DNA of 64,000 bases from Rhizobium deserti (GTDB lineage Bacteria > Pseudomonadota > Alphaproteobacteria > Rhizobiales > Rhizobiaceae): positions 62,001-126,000 of the forward strand of contig NZ_SMTL01000009.1 in the NCBI RefSeq assembly GCF_004358025.1, read 5' to 3'. The position numbers and the translations under genes are program-made. The first letter of the stretch is position 1. Each line of letters starts with the position of its first letter. A model generated the notes under the pieces. The model was not told the DNA's origin. It saw only the letters and a list, made by a program, of their open reading frames with translations, and ran no database searches. Positions 16,005-25,286 of this stretch are shown one piece after another.

Positions 16005-16535
16005 ATGACACATTTCTACGTCAAACCAGCGACTCGGGATGATTTCCCCGTCTTGCGTTCCATAGAACTTGCGGCATACGAGACGCTTCGCGCCGCTGGA
16101 GCGGTTGCCGGTGATCCCTCCGTTAGCGATGACAAAGACTTGCACAGGTACTGCGAGCAGCAGCTCCTTTATGCAGCGTCGCCTCCTGGAGGCGACATCG
16201 TAGGATGGTGTGGCGGCTACGCGATCGATGGCTGGCTCCATGTCGCTGAGATGGATGTTCACCCGGATTGGCAAGGGAAGGGGATCGGCAGGAGGTTGAT
16301 TCAGACACTGCTGGATGATGCGCGGACGAGAGAGCTCAAGGGGGCTACACTGACAACCGATCGGCAGGCAGCCTTCAACGCTCCATTTTACCTATCGATC
16401 GGGTTTCGACTCGTTCATCCACAGGACACAACCCCGCATCTTTGGGCAATCCTTGACGAAGAAATTGCAGCAGGACTAGACCCGCTACGCCGCGCCGCGA
16501 TGATGTTGTCCTTTTCGGAAGGCCCAAAACCATGA
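16005..16535 (+). CDS. GNAT acetyltransferase
   Basis: A 176-residue GNAT protein starting MTHFYVKPATRDDFPVLR, the usual N-terminal strand of the fold. The CoA-binding loop reads MDVHPDWQGKGIGRRLIQ and the C-terminal part FNAPFYLSIGFRLVHP. The start is uncertain: in-frame ATG (15951) and GTG (15936) codons upstream would add up to 23 residues that do not fit the family. The C-terminal LDEEIAAGLDPLRRAAMM is seen in GNATs that act on small molecules. It is separated from the previous gene by about 150 bases and overlaps the next by four (ATGA), so it is coupled to it. Confidence 0.85.
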   Translation: MTHFYVKPATRDDFPVLRSIELAAYETLRAAGAVAGDPSVSDDKDLHRYCEQQLLYAASPPGGDIVGWCGGYAIDGWLHVAEMDVHPDWQGKGIGRRLIQTLLDDARTRELKGATLTTDRQAAFNAPFYLSIGFRLVHPQDTTPHLWAILDEEIAAGLDPLRRAAMMLSFSEGPKP

Positions 16536-16996
16536 GCTTGATCTTTAGGCGCGCTGTCGAGGCCGACCTTAAGGCCATCATCGAGCTTCTTGCGGACGAT
16601 GTACTCGGCTCTTCTAGAGAGGCAATAGGAGGTGCCATCGACGCTCGGTATCGTGCGGCATTCAAGGAAATTGAGGCTGATCCGAAACAGTTCCTCTGCG
16701 TTGTCGAGGACGGGCACACGAGAGAGGTCGTGGGCACTTTTCAGCTCACCTTCATCCCGGGCCTTTCTCGTGGCGGGGCGAAGCGCTCTCAGATCGAGGC
16801 GGTTCGGGTGAAGACCGATCGACGTGGCGAGAATATCGGCGAGACCATGTTCAGATGGGCGATCGACTACAGCCGGGAACATGAGTGCGTCTTGATGCAG
16901 CTCACGAGTGATAAGCGGCGTCCAGACGCGCATCGGTTCTACGAACGGCTCGGGTTCGAGGCGACACATGAAGGCTACAAGCTCGGACTAGGCTGA
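16532..16996 (+). CDS. GNAT acetyltransferase
   Basis: A 154-residue GNAT protein. The core motifs are QIEAVRVKTDRRGENIGETMFRWAI (CoA loop in a slightly divergent R-x-x-x-x-I-G form) and SDKRRPDAHRFYERLGFEATHEGYK. Its start ATG overlaps the stop of the preceding acetyltransferase by four bases, indicating translational coupling. It is the last gene of the NudK-GNAT operon; no clear terminator follows. This subgroup (FQLTFIPGLSRGG) is common in rhizobia and of unknown substrate. Confidence 0.88.
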   Translation: MSLIFRRAVEADLKAIIELLADDVLGSSREAIGGAIDARYRAAFKEIEADPKQFLCVVEDGHTREVVGTFQLTFIPGLSRGGAKRSQIEAVRVKTDRRGENIGETMFRWAIDYSREHECVLMQLTSDKRRPDAHRFYERLGFEATHEGYKLGLG

Positions 16997-17152
16997 AAGC
17001 GAACAGTAGGTCACTCCAAAGCCAAAGTCGCGGATCCAAGCCTGTAGATGGCAGCTGTTTAAACGTTTTCAGCCGGCTGAGGCACCATGTTCGATTATAG
17101 CGAGTTGACCTTGCCGAGTGGTACGGACCAAGTCCGGTGCTTCGGGCCACTC

Positions 17153-17497
17153 CCACCTCCGCCAGAGTTCGCTCTAGCGATTTCTGAGAATGTGGTTTCG
17201 CCAAAAACTTCGCCCGGAGAAGCACCCCCGCAGCCGTATTTTACGCCCAGAGATCACGACGATCTTCATCGCCGGTCAGCGCTCATGGGCGACGTTTGCG
17301 AGGCTGAGACCGTTCATGGTGCCGCGCATGTGGATGGCCGTCAGGACAGCCGCGAAATCGGCTGTCGCTCCTAGCACCTGAAGCGCCTCGTCTGCCGTTG
17401 ACGCCTCATCTATAGCATAGCCTTGGTCGCAGAGCATGTCGATTAGATCCAGGCGTATAAGGCCGTCATCTTCAAGGACGAGCAGTCTTGGTTTGAA
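17153..17497 (-). pseudogene. Response-regulator receiver domain, decayed
   Basis: The frame from 17497 reads as a receiver: RLLVLEDDGLIRLDLIDML, then ADEALQVLG. The phospho-acceptor position, normally an aspartate before the MPG-type loop, is alanine (codon 17336-17338; LTAIHMRG). A TGA at 17276-17278 follows AHER where related proteins have tryptophan. The next codons still read as receiver (KIVVISGRK), and the lysine strand (AKFLAKPHSQ) is in a shifted frame. So there are three separate defects: lost aspartate, nonsense codon and frameshift. Related to the stand-alone receiver at 24775. Confidence 0.82.
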
Positions 17498-17713
17498 TGA
17501 ACCCAGTTCAGTGGTCTTGCAGGAAACTTGAGAAATCGGCGGAAACAAAGCAGCCAGTCCGCCGGGGTCATAGTGGATATCCATTCGGTTGTCAGCCGCT
17601 ACCGCCAATCCCGCCCTGATCAGGGGCGAGCCCGATCCTTCGATACTGGGCAGCTCGCCCGGTGGGCCACCGCTCTCGATCCAGGTACTCGATATGGTGT
17701 TCGTGTGGACTCT

Positions 17714-18205
17714 TCAGAAAGCAGCCCTACTCGATTTCACAAAGGCTCTTCCAGTTGATCGATGGAAGCGCACCCATCTCGTAGCCTCGCCCCCTAGATC
17801 AGTATCCGTTACGGGGATCCCATTATGCTTGAGAAACTGCAATGCGAGCTCCGCGTTTGAGCCGCCGATATCCACTCCTCCAACGATTGCCCGCCTGCCG
17901 CCATATAGCCGTGCGGTGATGTCACGCCGGCTCGCACCAAGTGACAGAATGTCCTGCAAGAGGGTGAGCATCGCCTCATCGCCAAACCTACCCTGCGCCT
18001 CAGGATTTCGCTGTCCACCGATCGGCAAAAGGAAGTGGTTCATACCGCAGATGCGGTTGCGGCGGTCGTAGAGACAGGCTGCAACACAAGAGCCGAGAAC
18101 GGTGGTGAAAACAACATTACCCTCTGCAGCCACAAAGCTATGGCCGCCGAGCAGCTGAACGGTGAATTCTTCTGATGAATTATCTGCGGGAGGTCGTATC
18201 AGCAA
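17714..18205 (-). CDS. cheD: Chemoreceptor glutamine deamidase CheD
   Basis: A 163-residue CheD. This cytoplasmic enzyme deamidates glutamines on methyl-accepting chemotaxis proteins and in some bacteria interacts with CheC. The catalytic cysteine (C40, TTVLGSCVAACLYD) and histidine (H57, GMNHFLLP) are both present, followed by ARLYGGRRAIVGG...IGGSNAELALQFL. The start is a TTG (18205) with a weak ribosome site; no better start was found. It stands alone, far from any che operon in this window, between a dead receiver gene and a small conserved gene, so it may be an extra copy. Confidence 0.9.
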   Translation of the reverse strand: MLIRPPADNSSEEFTVQLLGGHSFVAAEGNVVFTTVLGSCVAACLYDRRNRICGMNHFLLPIGGQRNPEAQGRFGDEAMLTLLQDILSLGASRRDITARLYGGRRAIVGGVDIGGSNAELALQFLKHNGIPVTDTDLGGEATRWVRFHRSTGRAFVKSSRAAF

Positions 18206-18464
18206 CGTTGGTTATTCCCAACTAGCATGTGAACCGATATCAGTCGTATAATCCGCACTCAATTTGCCTTTGATCTCGCTCAAAAGAAGGCGCATCAATG
18301 ATGCTAATGCGGTCTTCTCGGCGCTGATCAGGCGGACCTGCCGATGAAGGGTCCAACATTTTGGGATCCCATCCGGCGAGGCTTACTGGCAGCGCCTTCT
18401 GAAACTGCAAGTACTGGCGAAAGTGGCTCAAAAGCAAAAAGAGCTTCAGGCTAGACATCAAGCA

Positions 18465-18674
18465 TCAACTCTCCAGCAGCTTGTCGATTGCGGCTTCGAT
18501 CGCTGCTCTCTTGCGTGGTGGACACGGTTTCTTGCGGGCGCTGTCGGATTCCCGAGTGTAGGCCTGTCTGGTGGTCTTGCCTCTATCGGATAGCACATGA
18601 GCGATCCACCCAGTTTCGGGAGTGAAACCAGCAGCAATCCTGACTTCTTGCTGAATTCTCTTGTACGTCGGCAT
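18465..18674 (-). CDS. Small conserved hypothetical protein
   Basis: A 69-residue basic protein beginning MPTYKRIQQEVRIAAGFTPE, with the core TGWIAHVLSDRGKTTRQAY and the end PCPPRKRAAIEAAIDKLL. The W-I-A-H-V segment and the PCPP(R/E)KR end are, from memory, recurrent in small rhizobial proteins of unknown function; homology could not be searched. A TTG six codons upstream is another possible start. It is not part of an obvious operon. Confidence 0.6.
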   Translation of the reverse strand: MPTYKRIQQEVRIAAGFTPETGWIAHVLSDRGKTTRQAYTRESDSARKKPCPPRKRAAIEAAIDKLLES

Positions 18675-18822
18675 CTGTTCAGCTGGATTCAATAACGTCG
18701 TCGCCTAAACAAAGGGGGATGCGAATGGTTCGTTGCAGGAGGAGGCTCGCCTGCAGCCGGAAAGGCACATAGAGCAAATCCATAGGCGGGGAATCAAAAT
18801 CAACGGTGGTCGTCTAACCATA

Positions 18823-18858
18823 GAAAAAGGGCCCGTCACGCCATGAGACGAGCCCTTT
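18823..18858 (-). terminator. Orphan minus-strand terminator (possible small RNA 3' end)
   Basis: On the minus strand GGGCTCGTC pairs with GACGGGCCC (one mismatch) around a nine-base loop, followed by TTTTTC. No minus-strand gene lies upstream between here and the plus-strand flagellin at 19266, so it probably ends a small RNA starting somewhere in 18880-18960. The rest of 18675-19265 shows nothing recognisable. Confidence 0.55.
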
Positions 18859-19265
18859 ATGGTGATTGCAGGTGCCACTGCTATCGCTAATTAAACTAAC
18901 GCTAAATAGTTAAGCGAAAGTAAAAGCGGGCGAGGCATTGTCGCTCCCGGCTCAGCTTAAGCTCAGCCCATTGTTGAGAAGGACTCTTGCTGTGGCTGCA
19001 CCGGCCGACTTGTCGATCCAGACCCAGGACAGATCCTCGGCACAAAGCGGGAGTGGTTGTAACTTCCGAACCTTCGGCGTGTGCTAAAGGACGCGGTAGA
19101 AAACAGCCGCGCTCTTAGTTGTTCGTTAACCATGAATTGCTTTATTAGCTTCACCTAAGCGGCAGGTCAGGAGAGCTGATGACTTTCTGCCCGGCATGAA
19201 GCTTCCAAGCCCCCTCCCGGCCTTTCCGGAATGTCCCCTCCTGTTCCTTTTGCCTTGGGGCTAAT

Positions 19266-19823
19266 ATGACAAGTATCTTGACGAACATCGCAGCGAACTC
19301 TGCGCTCCAGACGCTGAACACGATCAACAACGACCTCGAAACCACTCAAGGCCGCGTATCGTCTGGCTTTAAGGTCAGTAGGGCCGCCGACAACGTGGCT
19401 TACTGGTCAATCTCCACCACAATGAATTCCGACAACAAGGCCTTGAACGCAGCCGCCGATGCGCTCGGCGTCGGCGCGGCTAAGATTGATACGGCTTATT
19501 CCGCGATGGAAAGTGCGATTGACGTCGTCAACGAGATCAAGGCCAAACTTGTTACTGCGACTGAAAGCTCAACCGATCGGTCGCAGATCCAGCTCGAAGT
19601 GACTAAGCTGCAGGAGCAGCTTTCCTCGATCGCCCAGGGTGCATCCTTCGCTGGCGAAAACCGGATGGTGGCTGACGGCGTCACCACGGGCGTGGTGGTC
19701 GACGGCTTCGTCCGCTCCGCTACCGGCGTTGCAGTGACAACCGCGACCTACGACATCGCTTCTTACGCTCTCTTCGACAGCATCAACAGCGGCGTGGGCA
19801 CGGATGGTACCGACCACTATTAA
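19266..19823 (+). CDS. Truncated flagellin (N-terminal domain only)
   Basis: The first 140 residues are flagellin D0/D1: MTSILTNIAANSALQTLNTI, then TTQGRVSSGFKVSRAADNVAYWSI, then AKIDTAYSAMESAIDVVNEIKAKLV. This matches rhizobial FlaA-type proteins. The total length is only 185 residues against roughly 320 or more for rhizobial flagellins. The C-terminal D1/D0 helices needed for filament assembly are absent; the last 45 residues (TTGVVVDGFVRS...GTDGTDHY) are not flagellin core. The frame is intact, so a protein can be made, but it should not polymerise alone. No other flagellar gene is nearby. Confidence 0.8.
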   Translation: MTSILTNIAANSALQTLNTINNDLETTQGRVSSGFKVSRAADNVAYWSISTTMNSDNKALNAAADALGVGAAKIDTAYSAMESAIDVVNEIKAKLVTATESSTDRSQIQLEVTKLQEQLSSIAQGASFAGENRMVADGVTTGVVVDGFVRSATGVAVTTATYDIASYALFDSINSGVGTDGTDHY

Positions 19824-20310
19824 CTGAGGCTCCTTCCTCGGCCGAATTTGTGGTTCGACGGTTTATCGCCAGACGCTGGTTCTCGAACTTCTTACGGCGG
19901 AATAAGTTAGAGCCCTAGATCCTCCACCTTCTTCTGATGGGCTAGATCCCACCGTTCAGTCAATTGGTTCTGCCGGCAGAATGCACGAGCTAATAGGCAC
20001 CTGTTTTGCCCAGGAGCTGTGCTGCACCGCGACCACGCTTAAACAAGCTTGCACCGGCAATTGCGCTGGGAGCGAATGAGAGCTGACTGTTCAAGCCTTG
20101 GCCCCATATCAAACACGCCATCTGTGTGGCTAGATCACACGTGATGCCTGCATTGGCGAAAAGCCTTCGCGAGCTGGGCACTCATTTAGCGCTTTGCAAC
20201 GAAGGCAGGCTCACTGAAAAAAGCCCTTCTGCTTCACCTCATCGGTCCAGCTACAAAAGAGCCCTAATATTCATTCAGTGGCCGTGGTGGAAGCAGCGAT
20301 GCCTCTTCCA

Positions 20311-20826
20311 TTAGACGAGAGCGGCTGTCTCAATGCCTTCGCCCAAACGACTGGCTAGATACCGCCGCGCGCGGTTGACCCGGCTTTTGACTGTCCCTAA
20401 GGGGCACCCACATTTTTCCGCAGCGTCTTCGTAACTATCACCGTCAATGAGCACGTAGTTAACCGCGTCTCTGCCGAACTTGGGTAATTCCCCAAGCGCT
20501 ATCTCGAACTCCTTGTAGCGCATGTGCCATTCTTGCGATGGCTTCACATGGCTCATGAACTGTTCGAAGTCTTCAATGCTGGTCACTAGACGCTTATCCT
20601 TGGCACTGCGGGTGAGGTATAAGTTCTTGAGGATCGTGAACATCCATGACTTGAGATTGGTTCCCGGTGTGAAAGTATCGACCGCAGTTAGTGCTCTCAA
20701 AATCGTATCCTGAACGAGGTCATCAACATCCTCGGTACTCCGGCAAAAGCGACGCGCAAAACGTCTCATAGCGGGTATTTGTTTGATGACGTCGATTTCA
20801 AAGGTAGATAAAGTAGTGCAAGTCAT
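20311..20826 (-). CDS. ECF-type RNA polymerase sigma factor
   Basis: A 171-residue extracytoplasmic-function sigma factor. Region 2 reads MRRFARRFCRSTEDVDDLVQDTILRAL, with the FTPGTNLKSWMFTILKN segment. Region 4 reads LPKFGRDAVNYVLIDGDSYEDAAEKCGCPLGTVKSRVNRAR. The length and the GTNLKSWMFTILKN block resemble the EcfG/RpoE group of alphaproteobacteria. The start at 20826 has GGAGG seven bases upstream. There is no nepR or phyR anti-sigma partner beside it, so it is a solitary paralogue; its control cannot be seen here. Candidate EcfG-type promoters elsewhere in the window could in principle be targets. Confidence 0.88.
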   Translation of the reverse strand: MTCTTLSTFEIDVIKQIPAMRRFARRFCRSTEDVDDLVQDTILRALTAVDTFTPGTNLKSWMFTILKNLYLTRSAKDKRLVTSIEDFEQFMSHVKPSQEWHMRYKEFEIALGELPKFGRDAVNYVLIDGDSYEDAAEKCGCPLGTVKSRVNRARRYLASRLGEGIETAALV

Positions 20827-21349
20827 TACGCGCCCTCCAACAACCGTAAATGGTCGTATTGATGGATGGTTCCGCTCAGTCACGGAGCGTCTGATATCGC
20901 ACAGTTACCGCAGTCGTTATTGATCTTCTTTTCGCCAGGTGATCGGCTGGGCATTGAAGAGAACGGTCATGCGGATAGCCTCACGCTCTGGCCTTGGCGG
21001 AGCGCAGGCGGCTAACCTTTTACAGGCATTGCCTCGACCTAGTTCTTCAAGCCCCACGTTGGCTCCCTATGAGTCAACAAGGCAACTGCCGAACTGCCAT
21101 GACAGCACGGCCTCCAGTTCAGGTACCTCGAAGGTCTCGCTCTCTGCCCTTACAGAGCGGTTGTATAGCTTTCAACAAAACGAAGTAGATAACCCACAAC
21201 ATAAGCGCTTTTAGCCGAGGTGATCTGCTCGAGACGTTAAACCGTAAATCGGCGGACCGCCCCGACGAATTTTTCCGCCACTCTCCAGGTAGCGGCTTGG
21301 AATTCGAGAACAGCTGTAATACCTAGCGGCGGAACAAAAGGGTCTGCCG

Positions 21350-24300
21350 ATGAACGACGCCTTCGACTTTCTTGCCCATAAAGGCGAGCTTGCCAATCTT
21401 ATTGCGTCTTTTGACTGGGGCTCCACCTCCGTTGGACCGGTCGAGACGTGGCCGCAGACGATCCGCACGGTTGTTGCGCTGATGCTGCAGTCGCCGGTTC
21501 CTATTGTCACCCTTTGGGGCGACGATGGCGTGATGATTTACAACGACGCCTATTCCGTCTTTGCGGGTGGTCGGCACCCGCAGCTCCTGGGCTCAAAGGT
21601 TCGCGAAGGATGGCCGGAGGTCGCCGACTTCAACGGCAATGTCATGAAGGTGGTCCTCTCCGGGCGCACCCTCGCATACGCCGACCAAGAGCTCATCCTG
21701 CACAGAACTGGCCGGCCCGAGCAGGTCTGGATGAACCTCGACTACTCGCCCATCATCGACGAAGGCGGCAAGCCCTGTGGCGTCATGGCGGTCGTGGTGG
21801 AGACCACAGACAAAGTGAAGGCCGAGCGGAGACTGCGTGGGGAGCAGGACCGCCTGATGCGGATGTTCGAGCAGGCCCCCGGCTTCATGGCGCTCCTCGC
21901 CGGACCCGAACACCGCTTTGAAATGGCCAACGATGCCTATCTGCATTTCATCGGTAAGAAGCGAGACGCCGTGATTGGCAAGAAGCTTATGAAGGCGCTG
22001 CCGGAGCTGAAAGGGCAAGGATACCGGGAGCATCTCGACGACGTCCTGGAGACGGCGTCCCCGTACCACGGTCGCGGCTCTATCGTCCGATTGGAGCGCG
22101 ACGGGGTGATGGAGGACCGGATCGTCGACTTTGTTTTTCAGCCTGTGCTGGCAGATGACGGCAATGCGATCGGTATCTTCATCCAGGGGCATGACGTGAC
22201 GGAGCAGCATGCGGCAGAGGATGCCCTGCGTCGCGAGACGCGGCTTCTGGGCGTCCTCAACAAGCTCGGCAGCGACATCGCAGCCGAGCTTGACCTGGAA
22301 AAGCTCGTCGAAAAGGTGACAGAAGCAGGCGTCGCTTTGACGGGCGCTCAATTCGGCGCCTTCTTCTACAACGTCCTCAACGAAAAAGGCGAAAGCTACG
22401 TCCTCTACTCGCTCGCGGGTGTGGCCCGGGAGCATTTCTCCAAGTTCCCTATGCCGCGTAACACCAAGGTGTTTTCGCCGACCTTCAAAGGCGAGGGCGT
22501 CGTCCGATCCGACGACATCACCAAGGATCCTCGCTATGGAAAAAGCGATCCGCATTACGGGATGCCAGCGGGCCACCTTCCGGTCTGCAGCTATCTTGCC
22601 GTTCCCGTCCGCTCCCGCTCAGGTGAAGTCATTGGTGGCCTGTTCTTCGGCCATGAGAAGCCGGGCGTGTTCAAGCAGGAGCACGAGGATCTCATTCTAG
22701 GCGCCGCTGGCTTTGCTGCTGTCGCCGTTGACAACGCACGACTGTTCCAGGCGGCCGAGAGGGAGCTGTCGGAACGACGCAGGGCGGAAGCGCTCCTTCA
22801 AGAAGCCAACACGGGCTTGGAAGCCAGGGTGGAACATGAAGTGGCAGAGCGCACCCGCACGGAGCAGGCATTGCGTCAGTCGCAGAAGATGGAGGCGATC
22901 GGGCAGTTGACGGGCGGCGTCGCGCACGACTTCAACAACCTGCTGCAAGTCGTATCCGGCAACCTCCAGCTTCTTACCAAGGACTTGGCAGGCAATGCCG
23001 CGGCCCAGAAAAAGGTGGCGAATGCCCTTGAAGGTGTAGCCCGCGGATCAAAGCTCGCGAGCCAGCTCCTTTCGTTCGGACGCCGGCAGCCGCTCGAGCC
23101 GAAGGTGGTCAACATCGGCCGCTTCGTTTCCGGGATCGAAGAACTGTTGCGCCGTGCCTTGGGCGAGGAGGTGGAAATTGAGATGATCCGCAGTGGTGGA
23201 CTGTGGAACACAATGGTCGATGTGGTTCAGGTGGAAAATGCGCTCCTAAACCTGGCGATCAATGCCCGCGATGCAATGAACGGCAGCGGCAAGCTGACCA
23301 TCGAGGTTGGCAACTCCTTCCTCGACGACGAATACGCCCGGCTTCACCAGGATGTCGAGGCAGGTCAATACGTGATGCTTGCTGTCTCTGACACCGGATC
23401 CGGTATGCCGCCTGACGTGATGGCAAAGGTCTTCGACCCCTTTTACACCACAAAGCCGGTCGGCAAAGGCACGGGCCTCGGCCTTTCCATGGTCTACGGC
23501 TTCGTCAAGCAGTCCGGCGGCCATATCAAGCTGTACAGTGAGGTAGGCGAGGGGACTACGGTAAAGCTCTACTTCCCTCGAAGCCTGCAAGAGGAGGACA
23601 CTGTGGTTGTGGCCGACCACGGCCCGATCGTTGGTGGAACGGAGACTATCCTTGTTGCGGAGGACGATGAGCAGGTCCGCAACACTGTGGTCGCGATGCT
23701 GACTGACCTCGGTTACAATGTCCTGAAGGCCAAGGACGCAGGCAGCGCGCTGACGATCTTCGAGAGCGGCATCCCGATCGACCTGTTGTTCACCGACGTC
23801 GTCATGCCCGGTCCCTTGAAGTCGTCGGAGATGGCGCGGCAGGCAAAAGAAAGAATGCCGGACCTCGCAGTACTGTTCACGTCCGGATATACCGAGAACT
23901 CCATCGTCCATGGCGGGCGTCTGGATCCCGGCGTAGAGCTACTTTCCAAGCCTTATTCGCGCGAAGCCTTGGCTCGCAAGATCCGGCACGTCATTAACAA
24001 TGGCAAGCAAGTCCGAAGAGCCTTGGAACAGAAGGCACGCGAACCATTACCAGAGAAGGAAGCCGCACCTGTGAACCGTGCGGCGGGCAAACGGATCCTT
24101 CTCGTCGAGGACAATGAACTCATCCGCATGACAACCAGCGACATGCTCGAGGAACTCGGCTGCAGCGTTTTCGAAGCCGGTAGTGCGGAAAAAGCGCTAA
24201 CGATCCTTTCGGACGAACAGATCGACGTCGTCGTCACCGATCTCGGCCTTCCGGGCATGAGCGGTGAAGACTTCAGCCGCGAGGTGCGGCGGCGCTGGCC

Positions 24301-24439
24301 GGAAATCGGCATCATCTTCGCCACCGGTATGAACAAGGCGCCTGAACTGGACAACCAATCTCGGACTGCGTTGCTACCGAAGCCGCATGGCGTTGAGGAG
24401 CTTAGGCAAGCGCTCGAAGCAGTGGTAGGAGATGGCTAA
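21350..24439 (+). CDS. Hybrid histidine kinase (PAS-PAS-GAF-HisKA-HATPase-REC-REC)
   Basis: A 1029-residue cytoplasmic sensor without membrane helices. Order: a PAS-like region (about 25-150, FDWGSTSVGPVETWP start), a second PAS (165-285), GAF (297-462, LEKLVEKVTEAGVALTGAQFGAFF), coiled coil, then HisKA with the phospho-accepting histidine in [12 protein letters not shown] near residue 525. The HATPase has NLAINARDAM, DTGSGMPPDVMAKVFDPFYTTK and [11 protein letters not shown]. Two receivers follow, at about 764-880 (aspartate in LLFTDVVMPG) and 917-1028 (aspartate in VVVTDLGLPG). All phospho-relay residues are intact. It is followed by a stand-alone receiver gene 335 bases downstream and probably signals to it. 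Confidence 0.93.
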   Translation: MNDAFDFLAHKGELANLIASFDWGSTSVGPVETWPQTIRTVVALMLQSPVPIVTLWGDDGVMIYNDAYSVFAGGRHPQLLGSKVREGWPEVADFNGNVMKVVLSGRTLAYADQELILHRTGRPEQVWMNLDYSPIIDEGGKPCGVMAVVVETTDKVKAERRLRGEQDRLMRMFEQAPGFMALLAGPEHRFEMANDAYLHFIGKKRDAVIGKKLMKALPELKGQGYREHLDDVLETASPYHGRGSIVRLERDGVMEDRIVDFVFQPVLADDGNAIGIFIQGHDVTEQHAAEDALRRETRLLGVLNKLGSDIAAELDLEKLVEKVTEAGVALTGAQFGAFFYNVLNEKGESYVLYSLAGVAREHFSKFPMPRNTKVFSPTFKGEGVVRSDDITKDPRYGKSDPHYGMPAGHLPVCSYLAVPVRSRSGEVIGGLFFGHEKPGVFKQEHEDLILGAAGFAAVAVDNARLFQAAERELSERRRAEALLQEANTGLEARVEHEVAERTRTEQALRQSQKMEAIGQLTGGVAHDFNNLLQVVSGNLQLLTKDLAGNAAAQKKVANALEGVARGSKLASQLLSFGRRQPLEPKVVNIGRFVSGIEELLRRALGEEVEIEMIRSGGLWNTMVDVVQVENALLNLAINARDAMNGSGKLTIEVGNSFLDDEYARLHQDVEAGQYVMLAVSDTGSGMPPDVMAKVFDPFYTTKPVGKGTGLGLSMVYGFVKQSGGHIKLYSEVGEGTTVKLYFPRSLQEEDTVVVADHGPIVGGTETILVAEDDEQVRNTVVAMLTDLGYNVLKAKDAGSALTIFESGIPIDLLFTDVVMPGPLKSSEMARQAKERMPDLAVLFTSGYTENSIVHGGRLDPGVELLSKPYSREALARKIRHVINNGKQVRRALEQKAREPLPEKEAAPVNRAAGKRILLVEDNELIRMTTSDMLEELGCSVFEAGSAEKALTILSDEQIDVVVTDLGLPGMSGEDFSREVRRRWPEIGIIFATGMNKAPELDNQSRTALLPKPHGVEELRQALEAVVGDG

Positions 24440-24774
24440 TACAGGGCCAGTAGCGCCGCTCGCGCGGCAAAGACTATGGTCGATGACATGATGAAAACGA
24501 CCAATCCAAGCAAGCCTTGACGTCCAGGAGGTTGACCGGCACTTCCAAAATCACCGTCATCGCCTCTTGCTTCGAGACAAGAGTGGCGACCTCCTAACCA
24601 TCGCGCCCCGAAAACGGCAAACGATCCAGAACTTATAGCCAGTGACTGGAGGCACGGTTGCGAGGTACAAGCCTTACCATCTAGGTACGGGGATGCTGCC
24701 GGTGTAAAACGACAGCAAAAGCCGGATCAAACGACCTCATCACGCGTTGGCCTCTCCAGATAGAGGAGAGACGG

Positions 24775-25188
24775 ATGTCGAATAAAATAAGTCGGTTAGC
24801 CCTGGTCGTCGATGACGACCCAATCATCCGGATGGATGCTGGCGACATTCTCACCGATGCAGGTTTCCAAACCCAAGAGGCCTCCAATGTGTCGGAAGCC
24901 CTAGAGATGCTGGAAACAATGGGAGATGATATTCAACTGCTCTTTACCGACGTGCAGATGCCCGGGGACCAGAACGGCTTCGACCTCGCCCGTAAATGCG
25001 CTACCAGGTGGCCGCATATCAGCATGGTCGTGGCGTCGGGGCAACTGAGCCCAAAGGCTGATGAGCTGCCGAAGCAGGCGGCGTTCATCTGCAAGCCTTT
25101 TTCCGCCCAGGTCGTCTATGATCGGCTCCAGCAGATCCTGCCCGAACAACAGCAGCCTGAGCCCTTAAAGCAGGGAACTTCCACCTGA
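24775..25188 (+). CDS. Stand-alone response regulator receiver
   Basis: A 137-residue receiver with no output domain. The acidic pocket (VVDDDP), the phospho-acceptor aspartate (LLFTDVQMPG), the threonine/serine equivalent (VVASGQ) and the lysine (FICKPF) are all present. AGAGGAGAG precedes the ATG. The insertion GDQNGFDLA is typical of receivers that partner PAS hybrid kinases in rhizobia. It lies between two hybrid kinases (21350 and the convergent 25287-28493). It could be a phosphate sink or a shared relay output. A decayed relative lies at 17153-17497. Confidence 0.9.
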   Translation: MSNKISRLALVVDDDPIIRMDAGDILTDAGFQTQEASNVSEALEMLETMGDDIQLLFTDVQMPGDQNGFDLARKCATRWPHISMVVASGQLSPKADELPKQAAFICKPFSAQVVYDRLQQILPEQQQPEPLKQGTST

Positions 25189-25286
25189 GGCTGCTGGCAA
25201 ATGAGGGCAGGCGTTTTGGTTCCATTGCATCCGTCCAGGCCATTCATAGCTGGTGACGCCGAGGCCGACGCGACAATCGCGTGCTA

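Noticed and set aside
18240-18461. 73-codon minus-strand frame after the small conserved gene
   Set aside because: No ribosome site, no family pattern and odd composition; not enough to call a gene.
20842-20873. EcfG-type promoter before the ECF sigma gene
   Set aside because: GGAAC and GTT are present on the minus strand but 24 bases apart, too far for this sigma family.
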